From Lutjanus erythropterus (Eukaryota; Chordata; Actinopteri; Lutjaniformes; Lutjanidae): a DNA stretch of 64,000 nucleotides. Shown in pieces: positions 37,420-46,958 of this stretch; positions within the stretch are counted from its first letter, which is position 1; each line of letters opens with the position of its first letter. The stretch covers positions 8,476,683 to 8,540,682 of the forward strand of contig CM034603.1 of assembly GCA_020091685.1 (NCBI GenBank), given 5' to 3'. The position numbers and the translations under genes are program-made. The notes below the pieces were generated by a model. That model was given only the letters and a program-made list of their open reading frames with translations. It had not been told where the DNA came from and did not search any database.

Positions 37420-37488
37420 CAGGACGCCATGAAGAATGGAGAGGGCCATTCTGAAGCACATGGGTCTGTTGTCGTCGTCTCCTCCCCG
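37420..37488 (+). CDS. rnf220: Candidate in-frame cassette exon of rnf220
   Basis: This 69-bp open segment lies between acceptor TGTTGTTTAGTATTCAG and donor CCG|GTATGC. It is in phase 0 at both ends, exactly what is needed between exon B (ending at a codon boundary) and exon C (starting at one). It would insert 23 residues, QDAMKNGEGHSEAHGSVVVV then SSP, between TPGTPK and SMLLSVHIK. The preceding 37240-37420 is unusually GC-rich unique sequence for this intron. Human RNF220, as I remember it, has no counterpart, so this may be a lineage-specific exon or a chance open segment. The acceptor is again CAGCAG. Only RNA data can decide. Confidence 0.4.
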
Positions 37489-37767
37489 GTATGCACCACC
37501 CGGCCCTGTTAGACCGGAGATTAACCCCGATGCACCTCCTTATGGGGTGTTTGGCTCACTCTGTATAGTCGTTGCCAAGCTAAGGTGATTGGGTCAGCCT
37601 GAAAACATGGGATATCTGTAGGGCCACATACTCCGTGGCATACACACATACACATTGACTGTGAAAAGATTCTGACATGTACTTGTCCTGTCGCTTTGCC
37701 TCTATTTATGTCAAATTTAGACATACAAACACAGATTTAAACACAGTTTACAGTCTTTACAGTCAAA

Positions 37768-38466
37768 CAGAGGTGACAAAACTACACATTCTTTACTCAA
37801 CCAGAAGTACAGATAGTTGTTTTTTAAAAAAGTAAAAGTAGAAGTACTATTCAACTTCAACTTCTTTCCTCAAGTAAAAGTAAAAAAGTACAGGCTCTGA
37901 GGGTGTACTCAGAGTATGAAAGTATGTTTTTGTGCAAAGCTAACTGAACCTCACGTTTTCTCCACCCAGTCTTGCCTGGTTACATCATTTTTGTCATGTT
38001 ACATCTTTTCTTCTTGCTCCACATTTTTTGTCTTTATACAACTTTTTTATTTTGCTGTCTTTTATGTTGTTTTTCTGTAGCTACATCTTGTCTTTTACAT
38101 CATTTTTGTCTTATGTCGTTTTTACCTTGTGATGTCTTTTATGTTGTTCTTGTCTCGTTACGTCTTTAATGTCGTTTTCATCTTGTGACATCTTTTACAT
38201 AGGTTTTACCTTGTTAGGTCTGTCATGTGTGATGTCCACTGATGGACGCACCAAGGAATCGTCCTTTCCTGTCCTATCCTTCATTGATGCAATGATGTAA
38301 AGTAAAAATAATTAATTTATTCTCCTCAAATGTAGTAAAACTAAAGTAACAAGTAGTAGTACAACATGCATACTGTGTAATTTTGTTAAAAATGTAGGGA
38401 GTGAAAGTAAAAAACTCTTCTTAAATACAGTACAAAGTATTTGTACCCAGATATTTCCTCCCTCTG
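37768..38466. mobile_element. hAT-type non-autonomous element with perfect 8-bp target duplication
   Basis: The left end is CAGAGGTGACAAAACTACAC, and the right end read inward on the other strand is CAGAGGGAGGAAATATCTGG. The element is flanked by identical 8-mers CAGTCAAA at 37760-37767 and 38467-38474, the target duplication length typical of hAT transposons. Internal AAGTAAAAGTA sequences are typical of an abundant teleost hAT-derived repeat. There is no transposase. The centre is a degenerate minisatellite (37975-38215). Confidence 0.85.
37975..38215 (+). repeat. Degenerate minisatellite inside the hAT-like element
   Basis: Loose repeats of about 24-27 bp of the form CTTGTTACGTCTTTTATGTCGTTTTTGT, roughly eight to nine copies with many variants. 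Confidence 0.75.
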
Positions 38467-38731
38467 CAGTCAAATTTAGGGTTAAAATTTGAGGTGCAAA
38501 CCCTGTTATGTATCTTTAAATGCAACCTTTTTGTAGCTGATCCTTTTACATGTTGACTTAATTGGTTGGTTTTAAAAGACCAAAATTTCAATGGAAGATC
38601 TTCATGTATAATCTCTGCGTAGAATACCGTTAAATGTCATATTCTAATGATAAAACTTCAGCATATTCCCAGAACGCCCCCAGGTAAATGATTCCTGACC
38701 TTTTTAAACCTGAGTAAAAGAGAAAAAAAGA

Positions 38732-38792
38732 CCACACACACAGACACACACACACACACACACACACTCACACACACACACACACACACACA
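38732..38792 (+). repeat. Interrupted (CA)n microsatellite
   Basis: About 28 CA units with GA and CT interruptions. Confidence 0.96.
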
Positions 38793-39594
38793 GAGGCATA
38801 AAAGCATCATGCATAATGTCCAATTTACTGTGGCAGCACTGGAGGTTGGTCATTTCTCACATATTATTATTAGATTACTGCTGTCGAGCACTTAAGCCTC
38901 TGCTCTGCCCCTTTCCACTTGATTAATAGGAGACGACTGTAAATACAAATATTTCATAGCTGCCTTGTAAAAAAAAAAAAAAAAACGCAGTAGCACAGGC
39001 ACACATGAAAATATAAGCACACACACACACACAGCCAGAGCTCTGTCAGGACTAAGCCTTGTAAAAAAGTGATATTGCTCCTCTTTTCTTCTCTTCCTCT
39101 CTTTCTTTCACATCATTATCTGCTTGCTTCTTGTTCACTTGAGGAATTCCCGGGATTGTCTTTGTCACAGAGTGGGTTAGAAGAGTCTTATATATGTGTG
39201 TCTATGAGAGAGAGAGAAAGAGTGAGTGCATGTGTGTGTGCAGAGTGTTGTGAGACAGATTTATGGACAGGCAGTGTCCCATAATGTCAGACAGTTACGC
39301 TCCCCCTTTTCAGATGTTTACCCTTCTTCCTCCTCCTCCTCTTCTCCCTCTCTTTTCAATCACTCGTTCTTCCCTAACTCCTCTTAACGTCCCATAAACA
39401 TTAACTCTAATCAGTGGAAGGGACTTTATAGACAAAGTCAGGCAGGTTACAGTCATCATCAATGACGTGTCGCTCTCAGCATCTCTGGCAGTAACACTCT
39501 GGAAATTCTCCAAGGGTAAAGATTCCCCATTTCTGTTTTTATCTTTTCTGTTTAAGACATCTGTATATGTATCAGTTTGTACGAAGGAGTATTA

Positions 39595-39845
39595 GGGCCA
39601 GGCATGAGGGGGGCAAATGAAAGGACGATCATTTTTCTCTAACTTGAGCATTTTGAGTATGAAGTACAAATCTTGAGAATGAAGTCAAAATGTCAAGAAT
39701 AAGGTTGCAATACCATTCATTCTCTACAGGATATTTCAACTTTATTCTTGACATTTTGATTTTATTCTCATAATATGAAAAATAAATAAATAAAAATCCT
39801 CCACAGATTTTTTTCCTTATACCTGACACTATAGTGATAGTTTGA
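39595..39845. mobile_element. Palindromic MITE
   Basis: TGAGAATGAAGTCAAAATGTCAAGAATAAGGTTG (39674-39707) pairs with CAACTTTATTCTTGACATTTTGATTTTATTCTCA (39737-39770) with few mismatches. Outer segments TTAGGGCCAGGCATGAGG and TTATACCTGACACTA suggest the ends. It is non-coding. Confidence 0.6.
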
Positions 39846-40054
39846 CTGACACCAAAAGAAATCTAGATGGATAAATAGCAGTGCCGGCCAGAGGAAAAAT
39901 ATTTATTTTTGATTTGGCGATGAACTGTCCCTTTAATGTGGCCCTAATATGCCATTGAATATTTGATACTTACAGCAAAGTAAAATAATATTTTACTTTC
40001 ATTTTGTTGCAGTTTTAGTTCACAATCTAAAGTAATTTTAATTTTTACTTGAAA

Positions 40055-40620
40055 TTTGGCACCTGCACGTCAACTAAAGTTTCAACTACTGTAATAATAA
40101 TCCAAGTACTTTAAGTGGTACTCTTCAACTACTTACATGTTTTACTCTTCAACTGCTTTCATCTGTTATTCTTTAAAGGACTATCCAACTACCTCCAGTC
40201 GTTTCTCTTCACTTGACATTTCTGTGACTTGACTTTTTCGTCTTTAACTCTTCAACTACTTTCATCTCTTGTTCTTTAAGACTATGCAACTGCTTTCAGT
40301 TGTTACCCCTCAACTTCTTTGACCAGTTAGACATCAACTGACATTTTGACTGCTTTCATCTCTCTTCCTTTCACTTCCGCTTCAAATCCTTTCATGTCTT
40401 ATAGCTTCAGCTTTCATTTTATAATAATGCACTAATAACTTTCAGAATTTTGAACAGGATCAGCACTTCAACTGACATTTCATCTCCTTTCAGCACTTGA
40501 ATTTCAACTAATACTAATACACTTAAACATCAGCCTTAACTTCTTCTAGGACTTCAGTTTTGCCTGCTAGTTTATAGTCCTTTATTATTTGTATTTTGAT
40601 TTCCACTTCAACAATGCCTC
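40055..40620 (+). repeat. Degenerate tandem-like repeat (CAACTACTTTCATCT type)
   Basis: Many variants of CTTCAACTACTTTCATCTGTTATTCTTTAA recur over about 550 bases (for example 40129, 40152, 40250, 40289, 40370). The units are highly diverged. No open frame spans it. Confidence 0.65.
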
Positions 40621-40725
40621 AAAATTTCAGCAGCCAAAATGATTCAAATGATCTTACTGTCAAGCCAATCTGCAGTGGTCTCATCTCTCCAACAGTGAAA
40701 TGGTATCTGTTTTCGTTACATGTTC

Positions 40726-40862
40726 TTTTTTTTTTTTTTTTTGCTTTCCATCTTTATTGATTGTTCCCATGCGACAGCTGTCAAGTGAGAACAGCTTCTG
40801 CTGTAACCGTTGCTGCAGAGGTGATAATATAAGAAGATCGTCTGCATATAGAAGACATTTTA
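40726..40862 (-). mobile_element. LINE reverse-transcriptase fragment with poly-A tail
   Basis: Read on the minus strand from 40862, it encodes KCLLYADDLLILSPLQQRLQ followed by QKLFSLDS. This holds the YADD catalytic motif of the reverse-transcriptase palm and its usual LINE-type context (LLYADDL-LLSP). It then runs into CAATAAAGATGGAAAGC and 17 A residues (40742 to 40726), as a 3' end with an AATAAA signal would. Only about 135 bp survive. The fragment ends 23 bases before exon C, so it lies where the branch point of that exon's acceptor should be. The LINE clade cannot be set from so little sequence. Confidence 0.75.
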
Positions 40863-40885
40863 TTTCCCTCTCTCTCTTTCTACAG

Positions 40886-40981
40886 TCGATGCTGTTGTCG
40901 GTGCACATCAAGCGTGAGGGAGAGTCTCCTGTGGTCTCGCCCCTGTCCTCTGAAGACATCCACCACTCCGACAGATACCAG
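40886..40981 (+). CDS. rnf220: rnf220 exon C: IKREGES segment
   Basis: This is a 96-bp exon, phase 0 at both ends, with acceptor ctctctctttctacag. It encodes SMLLSVHIKREGESPVVSPL and SSEDIHHSDRYQ. Human RNF220 has SLLLSASIKREGESPTASPH...DLHHSDRYQ, so the identity is secure. IKREGESP resembles a sumoylation-type psi-K-x-E site (I-K-R-E) followed by phosphorylatable Ser-Pro; that reading is inference. The donor CAG|GTCACA is weak: it lacks the usual A/G at +3 and G at +5 and is followed at once by CA-rich sequence. A LINE fragment ends 23 bases upstream of the exon. Confidence 0.95.
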
Positions 40982-42620
40982 GTCACACTCACGGACACAC
41001 ACACACACAAACAAACACACACAAAATGGTTGAAAACAGTCAGTCAGTCAGTTTGCTCTCTTTTCAGTTATAGTCAGATTTATCCTGTATGTTCACAGCA
41101 TACAGAACTAAACAAAACAAAAGCATTGCAATCATCCATTTCAACTGGAGAATGTACACATTGTCAGGTATTATCACTTGCCAGCCAATCAGGGGCAAGA
41201 ATTTAGGAGTCTGTCATTTCAAAATGTTTTAAAAATATATGGCTTCCACACTCACACCAACAGGCTGATAGACTCTATGATGACGGGTAACTACTAACTC
41301 CACCTACAGTATGGAGAAAAAAATATGTGCAGCATGCTTTGTTAGTAGAGTTTATTGGCGAGCTACGTTTTATTATTCAGTGCTGTGGATTCTCATATGT
41401 GCTGATGGTGCTGGAGTTGACAACACACACATGATGCCCTCCTCTAATGTTATATTCTCATATCAGATAAGTTGAAAATGGAAAAGTAAGGCACATTCAC
41501 AGCACTGCAGCTTTTGAGCCGTATTACTGTGTAGCAAATCATGAGACCTCCGTAATGTATTGAATCAAATTGTGAATTTCTGTAATTATGACAGATGTAT
41601 AACAGCACAGCAGAGGATCATGGTAGATTTAGTTTTTTTTATGCCCTCTCAGCAGTTACGTTGACCAACAGGCCAATCTCCTTAAATCTCAGCTGTCTTT
41701 AAAGCCACCCTGACTGCTTTTATCTCTTAAATTCATCAAAGTTTGTTCGGGTAATTCTTCTGGCCATGATGTATCTCCGGGTTAAGTGGGTTTCCTCCCT
41801 TACACCATAAAATAAGAACTATTAAGTCCATGCAGACGTTACATCCATACGTTCAGGATGACACAGCTCATAAAGACCTTATAGCGATAAAGTAGATTTT
41901 CTCATTAAGTGAAACTGCTGAAATCACCTTATATTATACAAATGATTAAGTCAATGGTGACTCTTTTTACCACCCTGAAAATGAAGCATAATGGCAGACT
42001 TTGCCACCTTCTCCCTGCCTGTCAGCCCGTCTCAGTGCTCTTTCCCTCTTTACCTCTTCCCTTCCTCTAAAAACCTGACCTATCCGCAGCCATTCAGCGA
42101 GTGTATCATAATGATACGGTAGTAGTGGCGATGCGAGGCAAGTGGGCCTATAACTCAAGTGATGGCAGGGAGGGGAGGGGACAGAGGGAAGGAGTGAGGA
42201 TGTAGGGCGAGAACAGAAGGGGAAGGCCTGACTGCTTGTCGGCTCTCGCTGATGGACGATGGGCCGACGGTGAGAGGACGGAACCGCTGCCTACTCACTG
42301 TTGCCGTGTCAAAGAGAGGGCATCCATAACTGTGACTGGGGATGCTTTAGTCAGCATACAGCTAAAGATGTACAGGCCTCTGGGTTTGAATCCCACAGGA
42401 CCTTAGGTGCACATTCTGCAAGAGACAGAAGTGAGAGGACAAAGAAATCTGACCTCACTTAATTTATTTCTCAGTGCTATACTTTTAATGGTAAGATTCT
42501 CTGTATCATTAAGGTATTCTTAATGACACTGAGAATTCACCCCAGGCTGAACTACCCAAGACCCCAAATGTTCCACATTCATTTAGATAAATGTAGAATT
42601 TAATTGCATGCCACAGTTGC

Positions 42621-43159
42621 CAGTGGTGAAACCTAACAGACTACATTAACTCAAGTAGTGTACTTAAGTACAATTGTGAGGTTCTTTTACACACTTTATA
42701 CTTAGTATACTACAGATTTTACAAAGTAAAACATATGAAAAGATAAAAATATGTGTTACTAAACATTAAATCAGTTGTTCTCAACCTTTTTGGCCTGTGA
42801 CCCCTTACAAAAAAGGGAAGGGACCCCCTGTGACATTTGATCATTTGACATATGGTGAAATTCAAAAAGTAAAGATTATTTTAAAAAAAAGAATATGAAT
42901 GTGTGAATGTGAATAGGCATTTCTTTCTTTCTTACCATACAATTCATACATTCCATCATGTAAGAAATAAACAATTCAGCATACCTTTTCATATGGATTT
43001 TATGGAATATGGAGTTTTCATAGCCTATACTTTTGGATATTTTACATAATACCTCTGCAGGATTTTAAATGCAGGCCCTTTACTTGTAATGGAGAAAATT
43101 TACATTGTTGTGTTGGTACTCTTACTTAATTAAGGGTTTGAGTACTTCTTCCACTACTG
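42621..43159. mobile_element. hAT-type non-autonomous element with perfect 8-bp target duplication
   Basis: The left end is CAGTGGTGAAACC and the right end, read inward, is CAGTAGTGGAAGAAGTACTC. Identical 8-mers ACAGTTGC flank it at 42613-42620 and 43160-43167. Inside, at about 42773, CAGTTGTTCTCAACCTTTTTGG looks like the end of a second hAT-derived repeat nested within it. No transposase frame is present. Confidence 0.85.
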
Positions 43160-43667
43160 ACAGTTGCATAAAAAGAACTTAAGCTGTTTTTTTAACAGCT
43201 GCAAATCTGTAAATAATCTTCTGCACACAGAAAATGCTCTATAGACTTGATTTTCAATGCAGCCATATTGATATGAAATAGGGTAAACACAGGTGTTACC
43301 AATGATAATAATCAAGGTCCTGTTTGGTCCACTTTCCTCACTTAATTAGTATCACTGGAAATAGTGTTTATGTCACTATTTCATGTCAAAAGGGCTGCTA
43401 TGAACTGAGTCTGTACCTATGGAAACCACCAGAAACCAAGAACTTCACTTTAAGAGTAAAAAGTAGAGATGTAAAGTTCACAAACACCCTTAGTAACATC
43501 TTTGACAGACTTCACTGAGTAAAATCTTCTAAAACTTATTTTTAGTAATACCCTGCATAAACAGAGGTAGTTAGAGGAGCAGTACAGTGGCTGTGTGTCT
43601 AGTTTAGTCTGTTTGTACAACACTAGACCCCCTTATTAAAAAGGAGACCGTCTAATGAAACCCGCTG

Positions 43668-43942
43668 CTTCCCTCTAGCGGCCGACATCCCGAACAGCAC
43701 GTGACTTTTCCTCACTTCCGTCCCCAGCGCGTCACATGACCAAAACAAGCCAACATGGCGTCGGACATGAGTAGTTTTTGTCGATACGGGCGCCACTTTC
43801 AATCCTTTTCCATCCGTATTAAATAGCAGACAGAAGCTTCAGTTCGCGGTGATGTTTAGTATCTGGAGGCACAGCCGGACAGTTTACAGCAGTGAGTTTT
43901 GGCGGCTGTACTATGAGCTGTGAATGAACACTGCTGGCAGTC
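43668..43942 (+). promoter_or_regulatory. rnf220: Internal CpG-rich promoter and 5' leader of a short rnf220 transcript
   Basis: The 190 bases from 43670 hold roughly 15-20 CpGs by eye, against almost none in neighbouring intron. Promoter-type motifs are CACGTGAC (43698-43705), ACTTCCG (ETS type, 43714-43720), TCACATGAC (43732-43740) and CAACATGGCG (YY1 type, 43751-43760). YY1-type ATGGCG motifs usually sit just downstream of transcription starts, so I infer initiation near 43720-43755. The leader would carry a 23-codon upstream frame (43755-43826) and an in-frame stop (43925) before the start codon at 43943. It lies 145-450 bases upstream of exon D. Confidence 0.7.
43755..43826 (+). other. 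Upstream open reading frame in the alternative leader
   Basis: ATGGCGTCGGACATG opens a 23-codon frame (MASDMSSFCRYGRHFQSFSI, then RIK and stop TAG). Its ATG overlaps the YY1-type motif, so it is in the transcript only if initiation is upstream of 43755. It could reduce translation from 43943 if present; that is inference. Confidence 0.35.
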
Positions 43943-43969
43943 ATGGAGGAGGTGCAAAACAATCGACAA
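43943..43969 (+). CDS. rnf220: Alternative first coding exon of rnf220 (MEEVQNNRQ)
   Basis: ATG at 43943 has G at -3 and G at +4, the preferred initiation context. It opens nine codons, MEEVQNNRQ, ending exactly at the donor CAA|GTAGGT in phase 0. Exon D, 145 bases further on, also begins in phase 0, so splicing gives MEEVQNNRQ-TFLRVRANRQ. The nearest in-frame codon upstream that matters is a stop at 43925, so this ATG cannot be an extension of anything upstream. The product would be an N-terminally truncated RNF220 lacking the region before TFLRV and the CPIC motif of exon A, but keeping the second zinc finger and, if the rest is spliced in, the coiled coil and RING. I cannot confirm an annotated orthologue from memory. 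Confidence 0.65.
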
Positions 43970-44114
43970 GTAGGTTTGTTTACAGTGCAGACAAGCCTTC
44001 AGCATCCAAAGCAATCTCACTCTGAAAAGTTATATTTGTACTTGTAAACATATTATAATGTTTCTATATTATGTAATGTTTGTTTTACCCCTCTTCTTTC
44101 CCCTCTGCTTGCAG

Positions 44115-44157
44115 ACATTTTTACGAGTTCGAGCAAACAGGCAAACAAGATTGAATG
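44115..44157 (+). CDS. rnf220: rnf220 exon D: TFLRVRANRQ segment
   Basis: This is a 43-bp exon with a strong acceptor (ctttcccctctgcttgcag) and donor ATG|GTATGT. It encodes TFLRVRANRQTRLN plus the first base of an Ala codon. The 14 residues are identical to human RNF220 (about residues 277-290). The exon is entered from exon C in the full-length form and, in the predicted short form, from the alternative first exon at 43943-43969; both leave it in phase 0. Its basic character continues into exon E (ARIGKMKRRK), which could act in nuclear import or nucleic-acid contact; that is inference. Confidence 0.95.
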
Positions 44158-45939
44158 GTATGTACACATAACGTTTCATCTCCTGAGTGATATTTAATAA
44201 TGCTTATTAGTGTACAATGTAAGGCTCCAACGAATGCATTTCATTTAAATGTCCTTTATTATTATTTATTACTGTGTTCAAGCTTGTTAGTCTTGACATT
44301 TGGGGGAAAACATTATACAGATTGACCTAATTTCTATATTTATGTTTTTGGCTGAGATAACATATAATTAAGTGGAACATAAAATAGAATTTAAAATATG
44401 TTGCGTTATAGAAAAATTAGATATTATACATGCAGCAGTAAATTTCCATATGCTAACAATGAAATGACTACAGATATGAATGATGAAATGAAAAGAATAT
44501 CGTCACATGACTAATAATGTCACCAGTATCAAGATACAGGTGAGAAAATAGTTTTGCTGTGCAATGTGTCAATGTGATGGTCATCTATTTATTACCTGAT
44601 GTCATTTCTGAAACATGTGTGTTTTGATGGAGTATATTTTATGACTGTACATTTGCTGGAGTGTTGCTGATGTCATGTGACAGACACCTGTGGCTCCTAC
44701 AGAGCGTTTTTGTTCTGTCAGTCTGAAGAAGAGCAATGTGACTGAAACTTAATTTATGGTGATAACAAATATTTTGAGTGTTCAGTGTGAGGCTGTTTGA
44801 CATTGTGCATTTCATATGTTTTGTTTTTTATATTTATATATAAAAAAAACACCCTATTGCATAGCTCAAGCACATCTTGTGTTTACCATGACATTGGAGT
44901 AACAGAGCTAACTGTGTTTTCTGTAAAATAAATTCCTAAGCAATCTTTCAAAAACCCAGATGACTGGTAAACAGCACTTATTGCTTGTTATGAAGGTATT
45001 TTCAGAATCCTCAGACTTTTTCAACCATCTGCATATAAAAAAATTCCAGCAGTTACACAAGCAAAAAAGATTTTTACCCAGTTTCCCAAGTGGCATCTGC
45101 ATCAACTAAGGTAAAAAGAAATTCTCTTTTGCCTCTTTTTGTAAAACATGAGCAAAATACATTAAACCAATGAACTTAATTACTATCTAATGTTCTTCTA
45201 ATTGTACAAATTGAGCATGAATGTTTGACTATTCTTGCATCTTTGTTTGGATATGTAAAAAAAGGCACAGTTTGGGAAACAGGTTAAATGTCTTGTGTTA
45301 TTGGACAGAGTAGATATTTTCCAACCTGATAGTTAGAAGAGTCTGAGAATTCTGGAATTAAACTCAACAGCAGTAGGGGTTGTTAAACTGCATGTAGGGT
45401 TTATTTTTGAGAAAATGGATTCTTATCTTAGTGACTCAAATGTAATCTTATAATATTTGGCAAAAATGGGGCTAAGCTCTGAGAAAAGGCTTATGAGCTT
45501 TTAGCTAGCTTTCTTGGTCAGCAAATACCAGGGCTAACTTGAGGAATACCTTGAGTTACACCACAGTTCACACACCAGTTTTTAATGCAGGATTTGGTCA
45601 CTGGACATGGGCATTGTTGTGGACTTCATAAATGGTGGCACTATAAGAGAATATATTCCTGTTAGCACTTTGTATTTACCAACATCAGAAGATGCCCACT
45701 CTTCGTGACTGCAAAGTTTGTCAAGACAAGAAATGTCTTGTGTTTTCATGAGCCTGCATCCACAGTACTGAATTTCTAGGATGGTCCTCAGGCTGAACAG
45801 AGATCAGAAGTGCTGCCACAATGAAAGCTCATGATATTAAACGCAAATATCAGTTGACAGTGCTGTTTTTTTAATTAAGCTGTATGATTTCAGCTTTTGT
45901 CAGTCACCCCTGTCGACCTATACTGAAAATATTATTGGG

Positions 45940-46260
45940 CTGCAACTAATAATTTGTTTAATTGTCAATTATTTCTAAAATGTGCATCATTTTTTTGATT
46001 TATCACATAGTTGTTTGGTCCAGAAAATGGTGACAAATGTTGCTCAGTGGTTCCCAAAGTCCAAGGTCATGTCATCAAATGTCTTATTATGTGAAGATGT
46101 GAAGCTTATTGTCATGGAGGAGTAAAGAAACCAGAAAAAAATCACATCTTGACATTTCTTCTTAAAAAATATTTAAAATGGTTCATCATTTATCAAAATA
46201 GTTTCTCATTAATTTAATAATTAACAACAAATTGACTTATCTCTGCAACTCTAAAATACT
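45940..46260 (-). repeat. Teleost ATTAATCGATTA-type interspersed repeat (reverse)
   Basis: ATTGGGCTGCAACTAATAATTTG at the left and ACTTATCTCTGCAACTCTAAA at the right, with AAATGTCTTATTATGTGAAG inside, match the family seen at 8398-8725. The ends are inverted around a diverged interior. Confidence 0.65.
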
Positions 46261-46589
46261 CATCCTTTTTAAGGGATACTGAAATGTTGTAAACCAAGAA
46301 ATGCTAATAAAGTCAATATTTTTGTATCTGTAACAGCTGACTCTTACCACTTTTAGTGTTGTCTCAATTGTGACACATTTATTGTGTCCAGTCTTGAGGC
46401 GACACTTGGATAACTCAGCCTTTTTCAGTCAGAGCCCATGACAAGACCCAATGAAGACTTAGTTTAAACTTCGCCCTCCATTACTTTCCTCCTGCCCTCA
46501 TGTGGAACCAGGACTCATTCTCATGTGGGGTATAACAGCTGAGGGGGGGCAGAGATCCCTGCCGGACCTAATTAGCAGCCCCTTCCCTT

Positions 46590-46895
46590 CTCTATTTAAC
46601 AACGCTCCCCTCGATTAGCGTCAGGGGGGAATTGGCGAGGAGGAGGAGGAGGCCGTTTCTCTCTTTAACCCTCCCAGCCTCGCTCCCTCCCATCATCTTC
46701 CCCTGCAGTTACGGCGTATAGCCTTATGTCCTCCTCCACCTCCTCTCCCTCCATCCCTTGCCACGGTCCCTCTTGGCCCCCTCTGCTTTCCCAGCCAGCT
46801 AAAAATTAATGTCCCCGCGCGCCATTTGCAGTTAAGAAAAAACGACAGAGACTCGGGGCGCGATGACGGCTGTTCTGCTCTGTTAAATTTCTAAT
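46590..46895. promoter_or_regulatory. Candidate conserved non-coding element
   Basis: GC-rich unique sequence (CTCGATTAGCGTCAGGGGGG, GTTACGGCGTATAGCC, CCGCGCGCCATTTGC, GACTCGGGGCGCGATGACGG) ends in TTTCTAATTAAAT just before a GT run. Several CpGs and homeodomain cores stand out from the AT-rich intron around it. Function is inferred from composition. Confidence 0.3.
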
Positions 46896-46898
46896 TAA

Positions 46899-46900
<2 letters not shown>

Positions 46901-46957
<57 letters not shown>
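46901..46957 (+). repeat. (GT)n microsatellite
   Basis: About 28 uninterrupted GT units. Confidence 0.98.

Positions 46958-46958
<1 letters not shown>

Larger units (their letters stand above)
35185..40885 (+). other. rnf220: rnf220 intron B-C
   Basis: The intron is 5.7 kb. It contains a candidate cassette exon, a hAT-like element, a palindromic MITE, a degenerate CAACT-type repeat and a LINE fragment directly before exon C, all listed separately. I see nothing definable in 35650-37240, 38480-38731 and 38793-39590 apart from AT-rich intronic sequence. Confidence 0.85.
40982..44114 (+). other. rnf220: rnf220 intron C-D
   Basis: The intron is 3.1 kb. It contains the hAT-like element at 42621-43159 and, in its last 450 bases, the internal promoter and alternative first exon described separately. 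A segment at 42355-42420 has a B-box-like GGGTTTGAATCCC but no matching A box. I see nothing definable in 41025-42340, 42425-42612 and 43170-43660. Confidence 0.85.

Noticed and set aside
40681-41022. Minus-strand frame as a host gene
   Set aside because: Its only meaningful part is the LINE reverse-transcriptase palm fragment. The rest is antisense to rnf220 exon C and a CA repeat.
42355-42420. Possible tRNA gene or SINE (B box GGGTTTGAATCCC)
   Set aside because: No A box at the correct distance and no cloverleaf. The same for the B-box-like sequence at 27865.
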